This document shows, one piece after another, positions 1-12,200 of a DNA stretch of 64,000 nt. The notes beneath the pieces are model-generated. The model made no database searches and was not told the origin of the DNA. It was given only the letters and a program-made list of their open reading frames with translations. How positions within the stretch are numbered: position 1 is the stretch's first letter; each line of letters opens with the position of its first letter. This DNA is from Monomorium pharaonis (Eukaryota; Arthropoda; Insecta; Hymenoptera; Formicidae), in contig NC_050467.1 of assembly GCF_013373865.1 (NCBI RefSeq), forward strand, positions 39,169,132 through 39,233,131, given 5' to 3'. The position numbers were made by a program, and so were the translations under genes.

Positions 1-481
1 AGAACGTTGAAGAGACGACGTGAAATCGATGGCCCTTCCAGCGTGAGTTGCAGAAGACGAAGAGGATCGAGGCACGTAGGTGACGACAGGGATGACGTTC
101 TTGATGATTCTCTTGGTGCACAATCACCACCGAGATCGAGTAACGAAGGAGGCCTCCTGGATATTCGACAGCGTTGACGGCGACGTAAGGCACGGCGCGG
201 CGGCACCGCGACGACGCTCAGGTCGGATATTCCGCGGCGAGATAATGATGACAGGATATCCGGTGTGAGGGGTACGGGTGGTCCTTTGGGGGTGGCGTCC
301 ATGTGGGGTGGATAGTCACCTCTGGCCTTTCCTCCCGCCTACGGACCACCACTTCCTCCTCCAGGATCTCCTCCTCGTCCTTGAGGTGCCCCAGCTTTCG
401 GTGGTGCCCGTGGACACCACCCTCGCACGCCGCCAAGTCTCACCGATCAGTTCCCACGTTGTTAAGTCTCGTGGGTGCAGG
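1..481 (-). CDS. possible partial exon(s) of an unidentified minus-strand gene
   Basis: On the minus strand a textbook splice acceptor (a pyrimidine run ending in tttcag) lies at 482-484. The sequence below it is far more GC-rich than its flank. Immediately inside the possible exon there is a gtgaga donor at 442-443, so a 38-nt micro-exon (444-481) is one model. A second observation is an open frame on the same strand from about 345 down to the window edge, with an ATG at 302. It reads Ser/Pro/Arg-rich protein without a stop for about 113 codons and runs off the window. A TAG at about 345 separates it in frame from the upstream part, and another frame (218-436) is also open, so the correct phase is unclear. 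I do not recognise a family. It could be the end of a gene whose 5' regions are the CpG islands further right, or chance openness in GC-rich DNA. Confidence 0.33.
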
Positions 482-1942
482 CTGAAACAAGGAGAGAAGT
501 GTCGTTAATTCTTTTACTCATTTTACTATATTCGCTCGTTCAATTAAAAAACGAAGATTTAATCTTTGTAGAATTTTGGTACAGTTTACAATTTTAATTC
601 GGCAAAAAAAAAAAAAAGATTATAGAACATTTATTAATTTTAATTCAGTGCTTCCTTAATAAAAAAATAAATAAATAAAAAAATATATATATTTATCTAA
701 AAATATATTTTTATAAATAAACATAAATTATCTTTCTGTAACAATATATATATTTTGATATATTGAGCTGCCTATAAAAGATTGTTCTGCTCGATAAAAA
801 GGGGGATCAGTTGAATATAGTCGGCAGTAAAATGAGGGAAATGTGATGGAAAGTCCTGATGAGATGGACAGTTCGGGCCTATCGATGAGGGTCTGTTCAC
901 ATAAAAGCATCATTCAACAATGTTTGATGTATATAGCATCAAATATGCTAACGTTTCCCCTGAAAGAACACCGCGTGACAATACAACGCGGCCAAATCTA
1001 TAGTAGCCGGGTGACATATTTGACAATCGTGAGCGCAAACTTGTGAACGATCAACCGTCATAGCACTATGACGAAGCAATAGACGCTATTATAAATTATC
1101 GCAAAACAAAGTTTGCAAATTAGCATTATCTATTTTAAATTAAAAAGTGAGACAAATTTTTATTTGTAAAATCTTCGTCAAGATAGATATTTTATGAGTC
1201 AACAGTAACCAACATATTTTATTTCAATGCATTGAATTGAAAACGCAAGAATACAAATAATTCATAATTTCAATGAAAATCTTACGATTAGAACTCTTAT
1301 CTCTAGTATCATGTCTAAATCAGCAGATAATTGTCAAAAATAACGTTTGTTTTTCTTTTCGGAAACAAAAACTGATAGATCATCGTGATATAAATCATAT
1401 ACTCGTAAAGTTATATATTTTATCGGTTAGAAATCCAGGTATTTGTTTCTGTAGCGGCTTCGCCGTCGATAAATAAACTGACATGTGATATACTGTGGAA
1501 ATGATTTCTACGCCGAATATATTAGTGTGCTTGTACGTATCTAAAATATAAATATACGTTAGCTATCATATTGATTATCATTTATATATTCATTATTTAT
1601 GTATTAAATTTTACTTCTATTCCGATATCTTTCATTGTACAGTAACAAGATATACAAAGCCTAAGTGTTTCTTAAATACTTTTATCGCCTAACAACATTG
1701 AATTAGATTACAGCGGTATTAGATTACAGTTGACTCAAAAGAGTATTCTCTTACGATAAACAGTTATACTGCATTGGATAAGTCATTACTAAACAAGTGA
1801 CCTATAATTGAACATTGTGTGAGCCCCGCAGGAGATTGAAACATAAGATTCAAAGAGAGAAGTAACGACACTTAAATTTTTATATCGTCTGATTCAATAA
1901 TTAGAAAATTCATTAATTATCAAAACTTAACTTTACACACTT

Positions 1943-1953
1943 ACGCACACGCG

Positions 1954-1984
<31 letters not shown>

Positions 1985-1985
1985 A
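1943..1985. repeat. (CG)n(CA)n microsatellite
   Basis: An alternating purine-pyrimidine run of GC then CA dinucleotides, about 40 bp, in otherwise AT-rich DNA. Such runs can adopt Z-DNA and are commonly polymorphic. Confidence 0.9.
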
Positions 1986-2041
1986 AAATATGTATATATT
2001 CGATTTTCGATGCAAGTCCAGATATAGGGACATGTTTGATC

Positions 2042-2256
2042 ATACTCTCTAAATTTCCTAGAGTAAAACATTACTCTAAAAGAGTAAAAATTAAACTTGT
2101 GCAATGTTCGAGTGATTTGTCACTCTAATTAGAGTGACAAATCACTCTATAAAAATGAATTTTTACTCTAATTAGAGTGACAAATCACTCGAACATTGCA
2201 CAAGTTTAATTTTCATTCTTTTAAAGTAATGCTTCGCTCTAAGAAACTTAGAGAGT
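2042..2256. mobile_element. hairpin MITE, about 215 bp
   Basis: The two halves are inverted copies of each other. The left half starts ACTCTCTAA and contains a motif reading TTGTGCAATGTTCGAGTGAT; the right half carries its complement and ends TTAGAGAGT. A short palindromic unit (actctaattagagt) occurs twice near the centre. It has no coding capacity. I could not find a clear target site duplication, so the superfamily is undetermined. Confidence 0.7.
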
Positions 2257-3410
2257 GGGGACGTTTACCTTAATTATGCAATATAAAATTGATAACGCAA
2301 TCAAATTGCAATCGGACCCTTAAGAAATAAAAATTGTATTAGTGGCGGCTAGTCACGAGAATAGGGCACCAAGCTGACGAACGCGGAATATGGAACACAT
2401 GAAATGCAATTCTCAATCGCGTACCTCAAGGACGCATCGGCATAGTCGTATTTCTGCTATACCACTGACCAACGATACACACAGGTCCGATGGTCAATCG
2501 AACCAGTGTCGCGCCAACTACCACCCTCGTTACGTATTCATGTATCCTTGATTCACAGCGAAGTTTTGTCGCGTCTGACGTGTCCGCGAACAGTAAGAAA
2601 TCGTTTATTCGTAAACCATAAGCTCCTTTTCGGGGACATGAGTTAAGGACTATGGCTATGTCGCGTTATATGGCCTTGCACAGACCGACAGCTTAGGCCT
2701 CGCGTGCGTTTGGTAGTTCTTTCGGGAGTGCCATGTGCGCGTTTGATCGGAGATTATGACGGAGGCTACGAGATGTATTACTTGAAGATTATCACGCGAT
2801 ATTTTCCCGTTTTAACTCTCCGTCGCTTTACACACCAACTTTTTCACAACGCTAACATCAAATATCTATTGACTTAAGGTTTTTCTTTACGCGCAAAAAT
2901 TTAAAAATATTGATTCTAAATTATATAATCCGCTTTCAGTTACGTTTCTCGTCGGAAAGTAATTGCGTAGAGGGTTAAAACACAATTTCAAGAGACCTCG
3001 TATAATACACCACAGAAATCCTTCGCAAATAATTGTACTAGCTTTTCGTGTCACGGGATAGGTAGCCGTGACGTCATTTGAAGGTTTCAGCTGCCGGCAT
3101 GAATGAGGCCTTAACGTATGCTTTATCGTCCGTACGATGATAATTGAGTTAAAGCCGCGCGCGGCGTGTGTGGAATGAAATCTGCAACCCGAGGTGGTAT
3201 CGGACATCAACTTACGCGCGCTCGCTTGGCTTGCACTCTTGGAATTCAATCATCGTAATTAACGGTTAACATAGCTCTCATATCAACATTAGATCTTGCA
3301 AACATCGCTGATTTAACAATAAAGATTAGATAATGGCGGATAATGATAAATCTCTCCAAATGTGTGAATTTCTGTACCTGTCGTAAATCATACGACAAAA
3401 TGGATATATA

Positions 3411-3613
3411 CACAGAAAAAATATAATATAGCCAATAACATATGCAATTGCGGGCTGCCAACTACATAAAATACTCAATACAATAATATTTACTGTTTAA
3501 TGCAAGTACAATGTTGATACTGCAATAGCATATATTATTGTATTGAGTATATCTGTAGTTGGCAGCCCGCAATTACATATCTTATTGGATATATTGCATT
3601 TTTTTTTTCAGTG
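3411..3613. mobile_element. hairpin MITE with CACTGAAAAA-type ends, TA flanks
   Basis: Inverted arms of about 85 bp surround a roughly 45-bp loop. The conserved core of each arm contains GCGGGCTGCCAACTAC or its complement and a copy of ACTCAATACAATAAT. The termini read CACAGAAAAAA on the left and TTTTTTTCAGTG on the right, and TA flanks both ends. TA flanks and short inverted ends fit a Tc1/mariner-type non-autonomous element. It encodes nothing. Confidence 0.72.
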
Positions 3614-4354
3614 TATAATCTATCTTTTCAGTATTTTATATGCAACCGCGTGTCATTCATTTATATTTTATATTAAAAAAATAAGTCCTCCAAACTTTCT
3701 TTATATAAAACTTATGGCTTTAATATAATTGCATAAGTTTATTCTGGTTTATTCGCGCTTTGCCAAGACTTTCAAATTTAAAATTTTGGCACTGCCAAGA
3801 TACAGATCTATTAATCATAACTAATTTTAATTTTGACAAATGTACAACGCATAATTCTTTTTCAGGGTAAATTTATTATAAAATTATTAACGAATTTATT
3901 ATGGTAGTTGGGCAAACTTACTAATAGCAAAATCCATTTCCAACTCGCAAACTGTAAAGTAATGGCGGCACGTGTAACTAGGTACTACAGCTTGCCTTGG
4001 ATCAATACTTGGAATATTTCTTTGCTCAAGTAGCCGAATATTTAAAGGTTCTCGTCGATCGATATCGTAATGGAAAAATAATAGTGATACCATGGCAAAA
4101 TTTAAATAAATAAAAGAATTATATTTATAAACTTATATGAAAGTGGGACGGAAAGGTAATAAAAAATGAATCAGTATGTTAACAGAACTCTCGTATTCTG
4201 CTACTTGTAGCAGATTATCTACTATATAATGACTAATGGATATTTAAATTCTCCAACTAATGAGAACAATAATGTATCTTTGTCAAGACACTTCAATTTA
4301 CGTAGACTGTGAAAAAGCTTGTCTTGAAGCTTGACTTTGTAATATCTATAGAAT

Positions 4355-4382
4355 TTCTCTGTCTCTCTCTCTCTCTCTCTTT
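4355..4382. repeat. (TC)n microsatellite
   Basis: A pure TC dinucleotide run of about 26 bp. Confidence 0.85.
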
Positions 4383-7300
4383 CATTTCAAAAATACTGAT
4401 ACTAAGACAAAACATTAAAAAATGTACACCTTTTTTCATATGACAACCTCATCAAATCCCAAAATTCTCATATATAGATCTTTAATAAATTAACTTAATG
4501 ATTAGTGAAATTTCTTTTTAAAATAAATTTTAAAAACAGATTCATACATAAGTGTACATGTTTCGGGTGAAAAAAAACATGTAAATTTTTCTTCACGAAA
4601 CTCATTAGATGTCAAGTTGCGCTGTTTGATGTAAAAGCAGGACTTGTTAGGACCGTAAACGTTTATATCCTCCAAAAACATTCGCATCGATATGTCGAGA
4701 CGTATAGTAAATGTTGCACGACGATAAGGATATCTCCCGACAGCGATATATCATAACGTAAGATATAGGTTATAAAACAATCGAGATAACAAAATCAATG
4801 TGTTAATGTTTTAATCATCGCTCGTCCTTTGAACTAGAGAATTTATTTCAAAGGACATAGTTCTTAACCGCTCAGAGTGTAGGCGAAAAGATAATACTGC
4901 GAGTCGAAAAATGTAGACTTTTAAATGATATAATCATAAAAATATGTAAATGATATAATCGTAAATAACCGAGTTTAAATGTAGATTTGATATAATTATA
5001 TATGCTAAAATGCACATACAAATGTATTGCTATCATCATTTTACATATGAATAATTAAGATAGATATAAAAAGCACGCTTAGTCATTGTTTTCGTAAGAA
5101 TCATAGTACGTGACTGAGAAGGAGATAGAGAATATCTTAATCATAATTATTTTTACATATTTTCAATAATCAAATTTGCAAAGATTTTTGCATAGATAAT
5201 TGCAAAGATAATTGCATAAAAATATATCGTGATAATTTCATCCGAAGATTTTGATATCAATACCAGCACTTTAATTACAAACATACATTTCACTCATTTT
5301 TTTCTGATGTTACTATTTTAATAAAAACTAAAACGTAAATAAATAAATTTATTTAAAGTTATAATTTATTAATATTATTATCTAAAAACTGTTTTATGCT
5401 AATCACGTGTTATTAAAAGATAATCTCAAAAGTGCATGCATGAGAAATCTCAGCAAATATAAACCGTCGAAAAAATGAATTAATTCGAATTTTTTTCTTA
5501 AGAAGTGATGAATATACGATAAAGTGACTTATACATATAAACTACTGCTCGTATTGTTCTCTAAAGACTCGAGAGTCTCATGCAGGAGTGTATGCACATT
5601 GCTATGCATGTACCACCTGTTTGCTCGCGTCTATATTCTGACAATGCATGCGCAATCTGAACCTTCGACCGCTTTGTATTTTGTCGTTTCATATCGTAAA
5701 TATATACAATATATTTCGCGTATTTTCTTTACATATAACATCGAAGTATAGGTAAAATTTAATACGACAAATAATTACAATTGCAAACGATTGCAACAAG
5801 TTCTAACTACATATTTTTCTACTGCTATCCAGAAATTCAATACAAATTTTAAAAACATTTTATTAACGTACAATCTTTTTTCTCCGCAAGAACATATCGC
5901 AAGAAGAAGTCGATTATTAACAAACTTGTGTTAATAATTATTATAATTGCAACGACTGTGAAATATCAGTTTAAAATTAGATAGCCGATTGTGCAGTTAC
6001 TGACCAAATTGCAAAAGTAGAAGTGCGGAAAGACATCAGTGTCTACAAACATCATAAAGACGTGCGTGCGTCGCCGTTTCGTTTCCACGGCTCATCGACA
6101 TGCACTGCATTACAACTGCACTAAAGCAGACACCCGTTGAAAGCTGCGATATTATTACACAGCCTGTTCCGACCATATGTTTAAGAAAACTTGACTTTGT
6201 CATGTCGAGTGCCGCAACATGCAATCGGCACGTTCGTAAAGCGAATAAAGTCGAATACACGCAGTCTGAAATTTGAGTCAAGATTTAGAAATTACTGCAG
6301 AACTGGTAGTAAATCATATTTCCAAAGACGAAGGATGAAGAAACATACTAAATATATTTTTTATGAGAAAATTGTTTATATACGTAGAACATAACGTTGC
6401 TTTTGTAGATAATTTTAATATTATCGTTTGCTAGCGTATTATTTCATAGCATCTGTAGTTTACATACTATAATTCATAGAATTTCATATTATTTACATAT
6501 TTAAAAAATATTTAGTTGCGTAAAAATTATAAAATTTAACTTTAATTTCGCTTTTATTGTGAATTTCGCTCGGGAACGAAATTTTTGATGATATCATCAT
6601 TTTGTACGCGGAAAGTGCCAAAAATACAAATGAAGTGAAGAAGATAACGATGTTCGCTTTTTTCTTGAAACGAAAATACATTGCGCGAGTAGGAAGCTTG
6701 TTAAAAAGGTAAGCAATCCGTACGGATGCACGTGGTGAGATCACGATTGGCGTTTGGCCAAAGTCGCTGTTGACTTTTCCATAGATTTATTGCTATTCCC
6801 CAAATATCCAAATTCTCGTACAATCTTTTTGAGAGATCAAAAATTTTGCAAGCTGTTCTTGAAATGAACGGAAAGCAAACGTACTACATCGTTTCAAGAT
6901 ATGAAGTAAATCTCTCCGTAAAAATGTCAACCTTTTAATTCTTACACACCTATTAATCATTCATAAAAAAAATGACAATAAAAGATAAGAAGTTGTTGTA
7001 ACATGTTATCGATCAGCGGTTGTGTAATGCATAATAGATTAAAACTGGGAGATCAGATTGCATAGCAATATCTGTATCTTTCGAGAAAAAAGAACAATAG
7101 TATATTATATAATATATGATGTAGTACACAAGAACACAAAGTTCCATCTATTACTTAATGTAATAATTAAGAGAGAATTATATACGGTACAAACTGCAAC
7201 GGTCAATCTCACGGTCTCCACTCGTGCATATCCTTACGTAAACTCACGCCTCTCATACATATATCTATCCATAGGAGAGACGTGCATGAGCATCCAAGAA

Positions 7301-7999
7301 AGGGTAATGTAACGCGCGACAAACGACATTATAACGTCTTCATTGATCGTTTAGTAGCCACGAGTAACATCGAGAAATTCACGTTCTCGGAACGTTATGA
7401 AAATAAGCAATTTAATTTACGAATAAGTTCGGTTGTTTTTTACAAATCCACTTTTATAAAATAAGAGCAAATCTGATTTCGTACAATGCATTTTTACGAA
7501 ATATAAATATTTTAAAAATTAACAAAGGATATTTTTTAAGCATGAAATATTTGATAAGATGTGTATGTGTGTTTGTATCTGTGTGCGTGTCTGCTCTTTA
7601 AATAATTATTTTAATACTGAAATAGAAAAATAATACTTTGTTGAAATTTAAAATTATCAAACTCTTTAAAGAAGATTTGATATTTCTTGCTTACGTATGA
7701 GACAATAATTGTTGAATTGTTAATTAATTATAACTAATATACAATCTTGTTATTTTTCATGACATTATTTAAAAAACGCTATTCATGAAGAAAAAAATTA
7801 TTTTGCAATAATTATACGATTAGAAAGTATCAAATACAACTGTTTATCATTCATAATAGGCGTTAAAAATTATATAATTTGTAAAAACCATAGACATAAT
7901 AAATACAGAAGCAGACTAGACGTTACATACGGCAATAATATCAATGCAAATCAATCTCATAATCATAATAACGTGTTTTTCTCACATCAGGTATTCCGC

Positions 8000-9230
8000 G
8001 CGTAAGAGACAGGGGAGATAACAAGCGCTCACCTTGCAGACGGCTTCTCGTCGTCATATCTTGGCATAGTAAGAGTTTCATTTAGCGTGTTCGCTCCTCG
8101 TAAACCGTCAGAAGAAAAAAAAAAAACTCTCCCTTCGCACCACCCACACGATACGATAGGCAGAACCGGTGCGATCCCCGAGCCTCAATCAATCTAGGAC
8201 TTTCTCCGATCACTGCTCTCGTCTACGTCATCGCGGCGGCGGCGTCGCGTCATGGTGGAATTCCCCGCGGAAACTTTTTTCGCTCGCGGTTGAACGTCCT
8301 CGTCGCGACGACTGTCGATGTCGAACTTTTGTCTTCACCTCACACAATTTTTTTCTCCTCCACACGTATTTATACCGCGTTCTCCGCTATATATCCGACG
8401 TGCGTCCGATGATCGATTGAATTTCCCTGCAGGGTCAAGGTCTCCGCGGAAAGATCTCTTCGATCGAGCGATCGATGAGAGGGATGCGCTCGCTGGTAAC
8501 TCGAAAAAGACGGTGTTTCGCGGGAAGAGTGGGCCGGTTATCGTTGTAAAAGATTCGCCGATATCCCACACCAGACATGCCACACGAAAAAGCTCCACGA
8601 CCTTGCCCGTCGCGATCGTTCGAATAAAAAAGCGCCGCAAGCTTTGAGTCGCTAGTCAGTCGAGAGACCTGGTCGGGGCTCTCCTTCTCTTTCGTTTCTC
8701 TCTATCGTCCCAAATATAAATTTGCGGCGGCGGCGGCAGTGGCGAAGCGATGCAGCAGCCCCGCGTTCCTCGATATTTGCAGCGTTAAGTCCCAGCGAGA
8801 GAGGATTTATCAGACGCTTCGCGAATCTCCGGGTTCGTACATCAACGAATCCGAGAATCGTGGCCAAAAACTGACGGCTCGCGGACGAGGAAAGGCACTT
8901 GGACTTGTCGTTCGTCACTGCTACTCGCATCCGGTCACGTACATCAGGCACGGCGAGTGTCGATCGCGTGTCACAACGGGCTCGTGCCGACGGAGTGACT
9001 CCGTACACGCGTCAGGCCAGACCGCTCGAACGCGCGCGCCGTGCTCGACTGACGGGATGGACGATTGAAGGTGGCCGGGCAAGGCCGGCACCGCGCATCA
9101 CGACACCTCCGCGACGGTGGAGTCCGATGACGGCGCGACACTCTCGCAACGGGACGGTTATCAGAAAACGAGTTAACGGAACGATTAAAAAGAAATCAAC
9201 CCCGCGATTTATCAAACTGATACAAATAAT
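8000..9230. promoter_or_regulatory. CpG-rich island, probable promoter/5'UTR region
   Basis: Base composition changes abruptly from AT-rich to GC- and CpG-rich, with many cgcg and tcg words, and returns to AT-rich near 9,230. Overlapping open frames of about 100 codons exist on both strands (for example 8,335-8,640 minus and 8,318-8,647 plus), which is what high GC gives by chance, and none resembles a family I know. A TCAGTCG initiator-like word occurs near 8,655. In insects with AT-rich genomes such islands usually mark promoters and first exons. Direction is undetermined. Confidence 0.35.
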
Positions 9231-12200
9231 ATATTAAATAATCGGTCATTCTGACGAAATATCGAAAATAGAAGGTAATTATCTCTTTAAAAAAAAATAT
9301 GAAAAAAAAATGAGATAAAGCCTCAATTAATGCGATTCGTTAAAATATAAGTGTTTGACACATATAGTCCTTTTGCAAGATGGGACCTGCATCAGGGTGG
9401 AGTTGCCACTTTTTCTCTACCTTCAAGAATAAACTACCTTCTCATAAGAGACAGAAGGCAGCAAAAACTCAAAGGAATATAATTCGCATTCGATATGACT
9501 ATATCTCAAATGTAGATAAATTTTTGTATTTTTTAATTTCTTTTTTTTTTTAATATTAAGCGCAAATTAAGAAACAAGGTTACTGATACGTAAAATCTCG
9601 AACAAAAATCGAAGTCAGGTCACTAAAAATAACAAAGTACAAAAAAATATTCTCAACATGCTAATGACACGATTGACATTTTAGAAATGTCAATCCGCGA
9701 CATTTTACCAGGTATTGTCCCGAATATTAAAGTATGTCAATATTGAAGCAGTAACGCATCAATGTTAAGTCTAATATAAATCAATCCCTCGGGTGCTACC
9801 CGTGCCGCACCAGTGGAATTGAAAGACTATTGCAACCCTCTCTCATAATAAATAGGTGCAAAGACTCAACTTCATTGAGGATTAAAAATTAAAAACAGAG
9901 AGCCAAAGAAGAAACTTTATATCCCAATGTTAAAGAAGGATCGATTAATTTAACAACCTTTCCATATGTCGTGTGTCATCATTTTTTTTAATATATGTGC
10001 GTGTCGGTAGCATATTAATTTCACTAATTGGGAATTAGATACTCCGCGTTTCGTGACACCGAGTTCATCCCACACAGTGCTTTTGCGAGTCGATAATTAA
10101 GTTTCTTCGCAAATGCCCACGAACGCCGCAAGTTATATATTATTCAACGAGTTGATATATAATATTCATAAATAATTCTGTAGGGATGGAGTAATTGGAA
10201 GTCGCGTGAAAGAGCTAATTGAAACCTCGACGACATCCAGGGGTCATATACGACACGCGTTTCGGGATATTAAGTCGGGAAAAGCGCGTTGAGCACAACG
10301 AAGGTGATACATCATCACCAAGACAGTTTCATTTGTCTGACAAAAAATGAAGCCATTTCAATTAAGCCGTGTCGTCGAACGATGGCGAATCGCAATCATG
10401 CATTCTTTCCAAAAATATGATTTACGACACGTTCGAAAACAGGTGAGAATAAAGCACGCGATCTATGCAAGGCAGGGATCCAAAATAGTCTTGTATAGTT
10501 ATGTATCAACGGTTCTATTAATAATAAGCGTGACTCGCCAATTTGCGAAAATTTCGGCATTATCGATTTTCTGACAGTCGCGCCCTTTTCAATGTGTTAC
10601 AATTGTGCTGCAATCATATATCAATTAAAAAAATGCATATCACAAAAGTTATTTAACAAAAGCGCGTAGCGGTTTTTTTTTTGTAATCATACAAAGTAAA
10701 CGATTAAATGGAATGGCGTTAATGACACACGAGGAAAAGTTAAATGTGAGAAAAACCGTGTCCTTAGAATATCGATCTGCTTTTTAATCGTCCGAATAGC
10801 GTAAATAACAGAAGGTGATAATCGATAATTCACAGTTCTTTCATTTGATAGAGTACGCGCGTGGTGTCTGCACCGATAATAATTAAACTTCGGTAAAATA
10901 ATTTTAATTAAATGTTTAATAACCAAATATTTATATTAATAATAACCAAACATAACAATAACCAATCGATTACTACAATTATTATATAGTTACTATATAT
11001 TATATACTATTTCATTATATTAACGAGATATTTAATTATAAAATTATTTCACCAAAGCAACTATCTTAGCAACTATCATCCAGGCTTGATTATTACCAAA
11101 TTCTTTTCAGTGTAGAATATTACATCTAGCAAGATTTTCAGAATCATCGATATCGCCTCGCAATACGTAATAATACGCAAGCAGGTGAATCGATGAGACA
11201 TATACGAAACTATAGCGAGTAAATCCAACTAACTCTAATTCTTATGGTCTATACATAGTCAGTATGATGATATAGCATTATTACGTAATGTTTACGCTGA
11301 TCTCTCGATACACATGATAACGCCTGCTTTAACTCTTTCTCTAATAAAGATATTCAATTTTCAAAATGTTTTCAAATAACACTGTCGCAATAACATATAG
11401 TAAAAAAATATTAAAATAGTAATATAATTAATGTGACATAAATATTTGTTAGTATAATTAAATTATATAAACTAATAATTATATTTACTAATTTAAGCAA
11501 AATTAACTAGTGTAGCTAAATTTTTTTAAATATTGTTAAACGTAAATAACACTTTATATAATACTAAATTATATCTATATTGTATTTAACAATATATACT
11601 GAAAGACACATCATCTAAATTATTATACAACGATAATAATCCTAGCTTGGCAAAAGATGATTTGACTTTAAAATTAACGGAGCCATTTATGGCCAGTACG
11701 TGTAATAAACTAATGATAACATAATATCGAACAATTAACGATCGGTGAACAGATATAGATAAATACTTATTGTGCGAGTGTAATGGAAACGTATCCTCAA
11801 CTTTCATGTGTTTGTAATGTAAAGCGACCTTGCAAAGTGACGTTGCCTCCGCCCTGATATCCTGTGCGAGATAACGCGATAGCCCAGTCGTTTTTACGAC
11901 AAAAGAATAACGATTCGCCACCGAATCATGGCGACCGATTGCTTCATTTGCGTAGTAAATAATGCCTCGGCGCGTTGGCGATGGCTAGGAAAAGTGACGG
12001 TCTATTCATCCCTAATTACACGATTTATAGACAGCGGGTCGATTGCTCGTCGCGACGACGCGCACGCGAGGCTTATAATACAGTTTGTAAAGTAAGCCGT
12101 TGATACGTCGCGAGAATAAATCAATCGCGATTTAATAATAAAAAATCGCTCGAAAATATAGTGCGCTTATACCTGTTTCCGAAATACATTTTAATTATCA

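Larger units (their letters stand above)
510..7990. other. gene-free AT-rich stretch
   Basis: I see no convincing coding exon here. The stretch is AT-rich, with short chance open frames on both strands, a CG/CA microsatellite and two hairpin MITEs that are listed separately. It is either intergenic or a long intron of the gene hinted at by the acceptor at 482. Confidence 0.5.

Noticed and set aside
8318..9237. Several open frames of about 110 codons in the 8-9 kb island
   Set aside because: Frames are open on both strands and in several phases, which reflects GC content. No family is recognisable.
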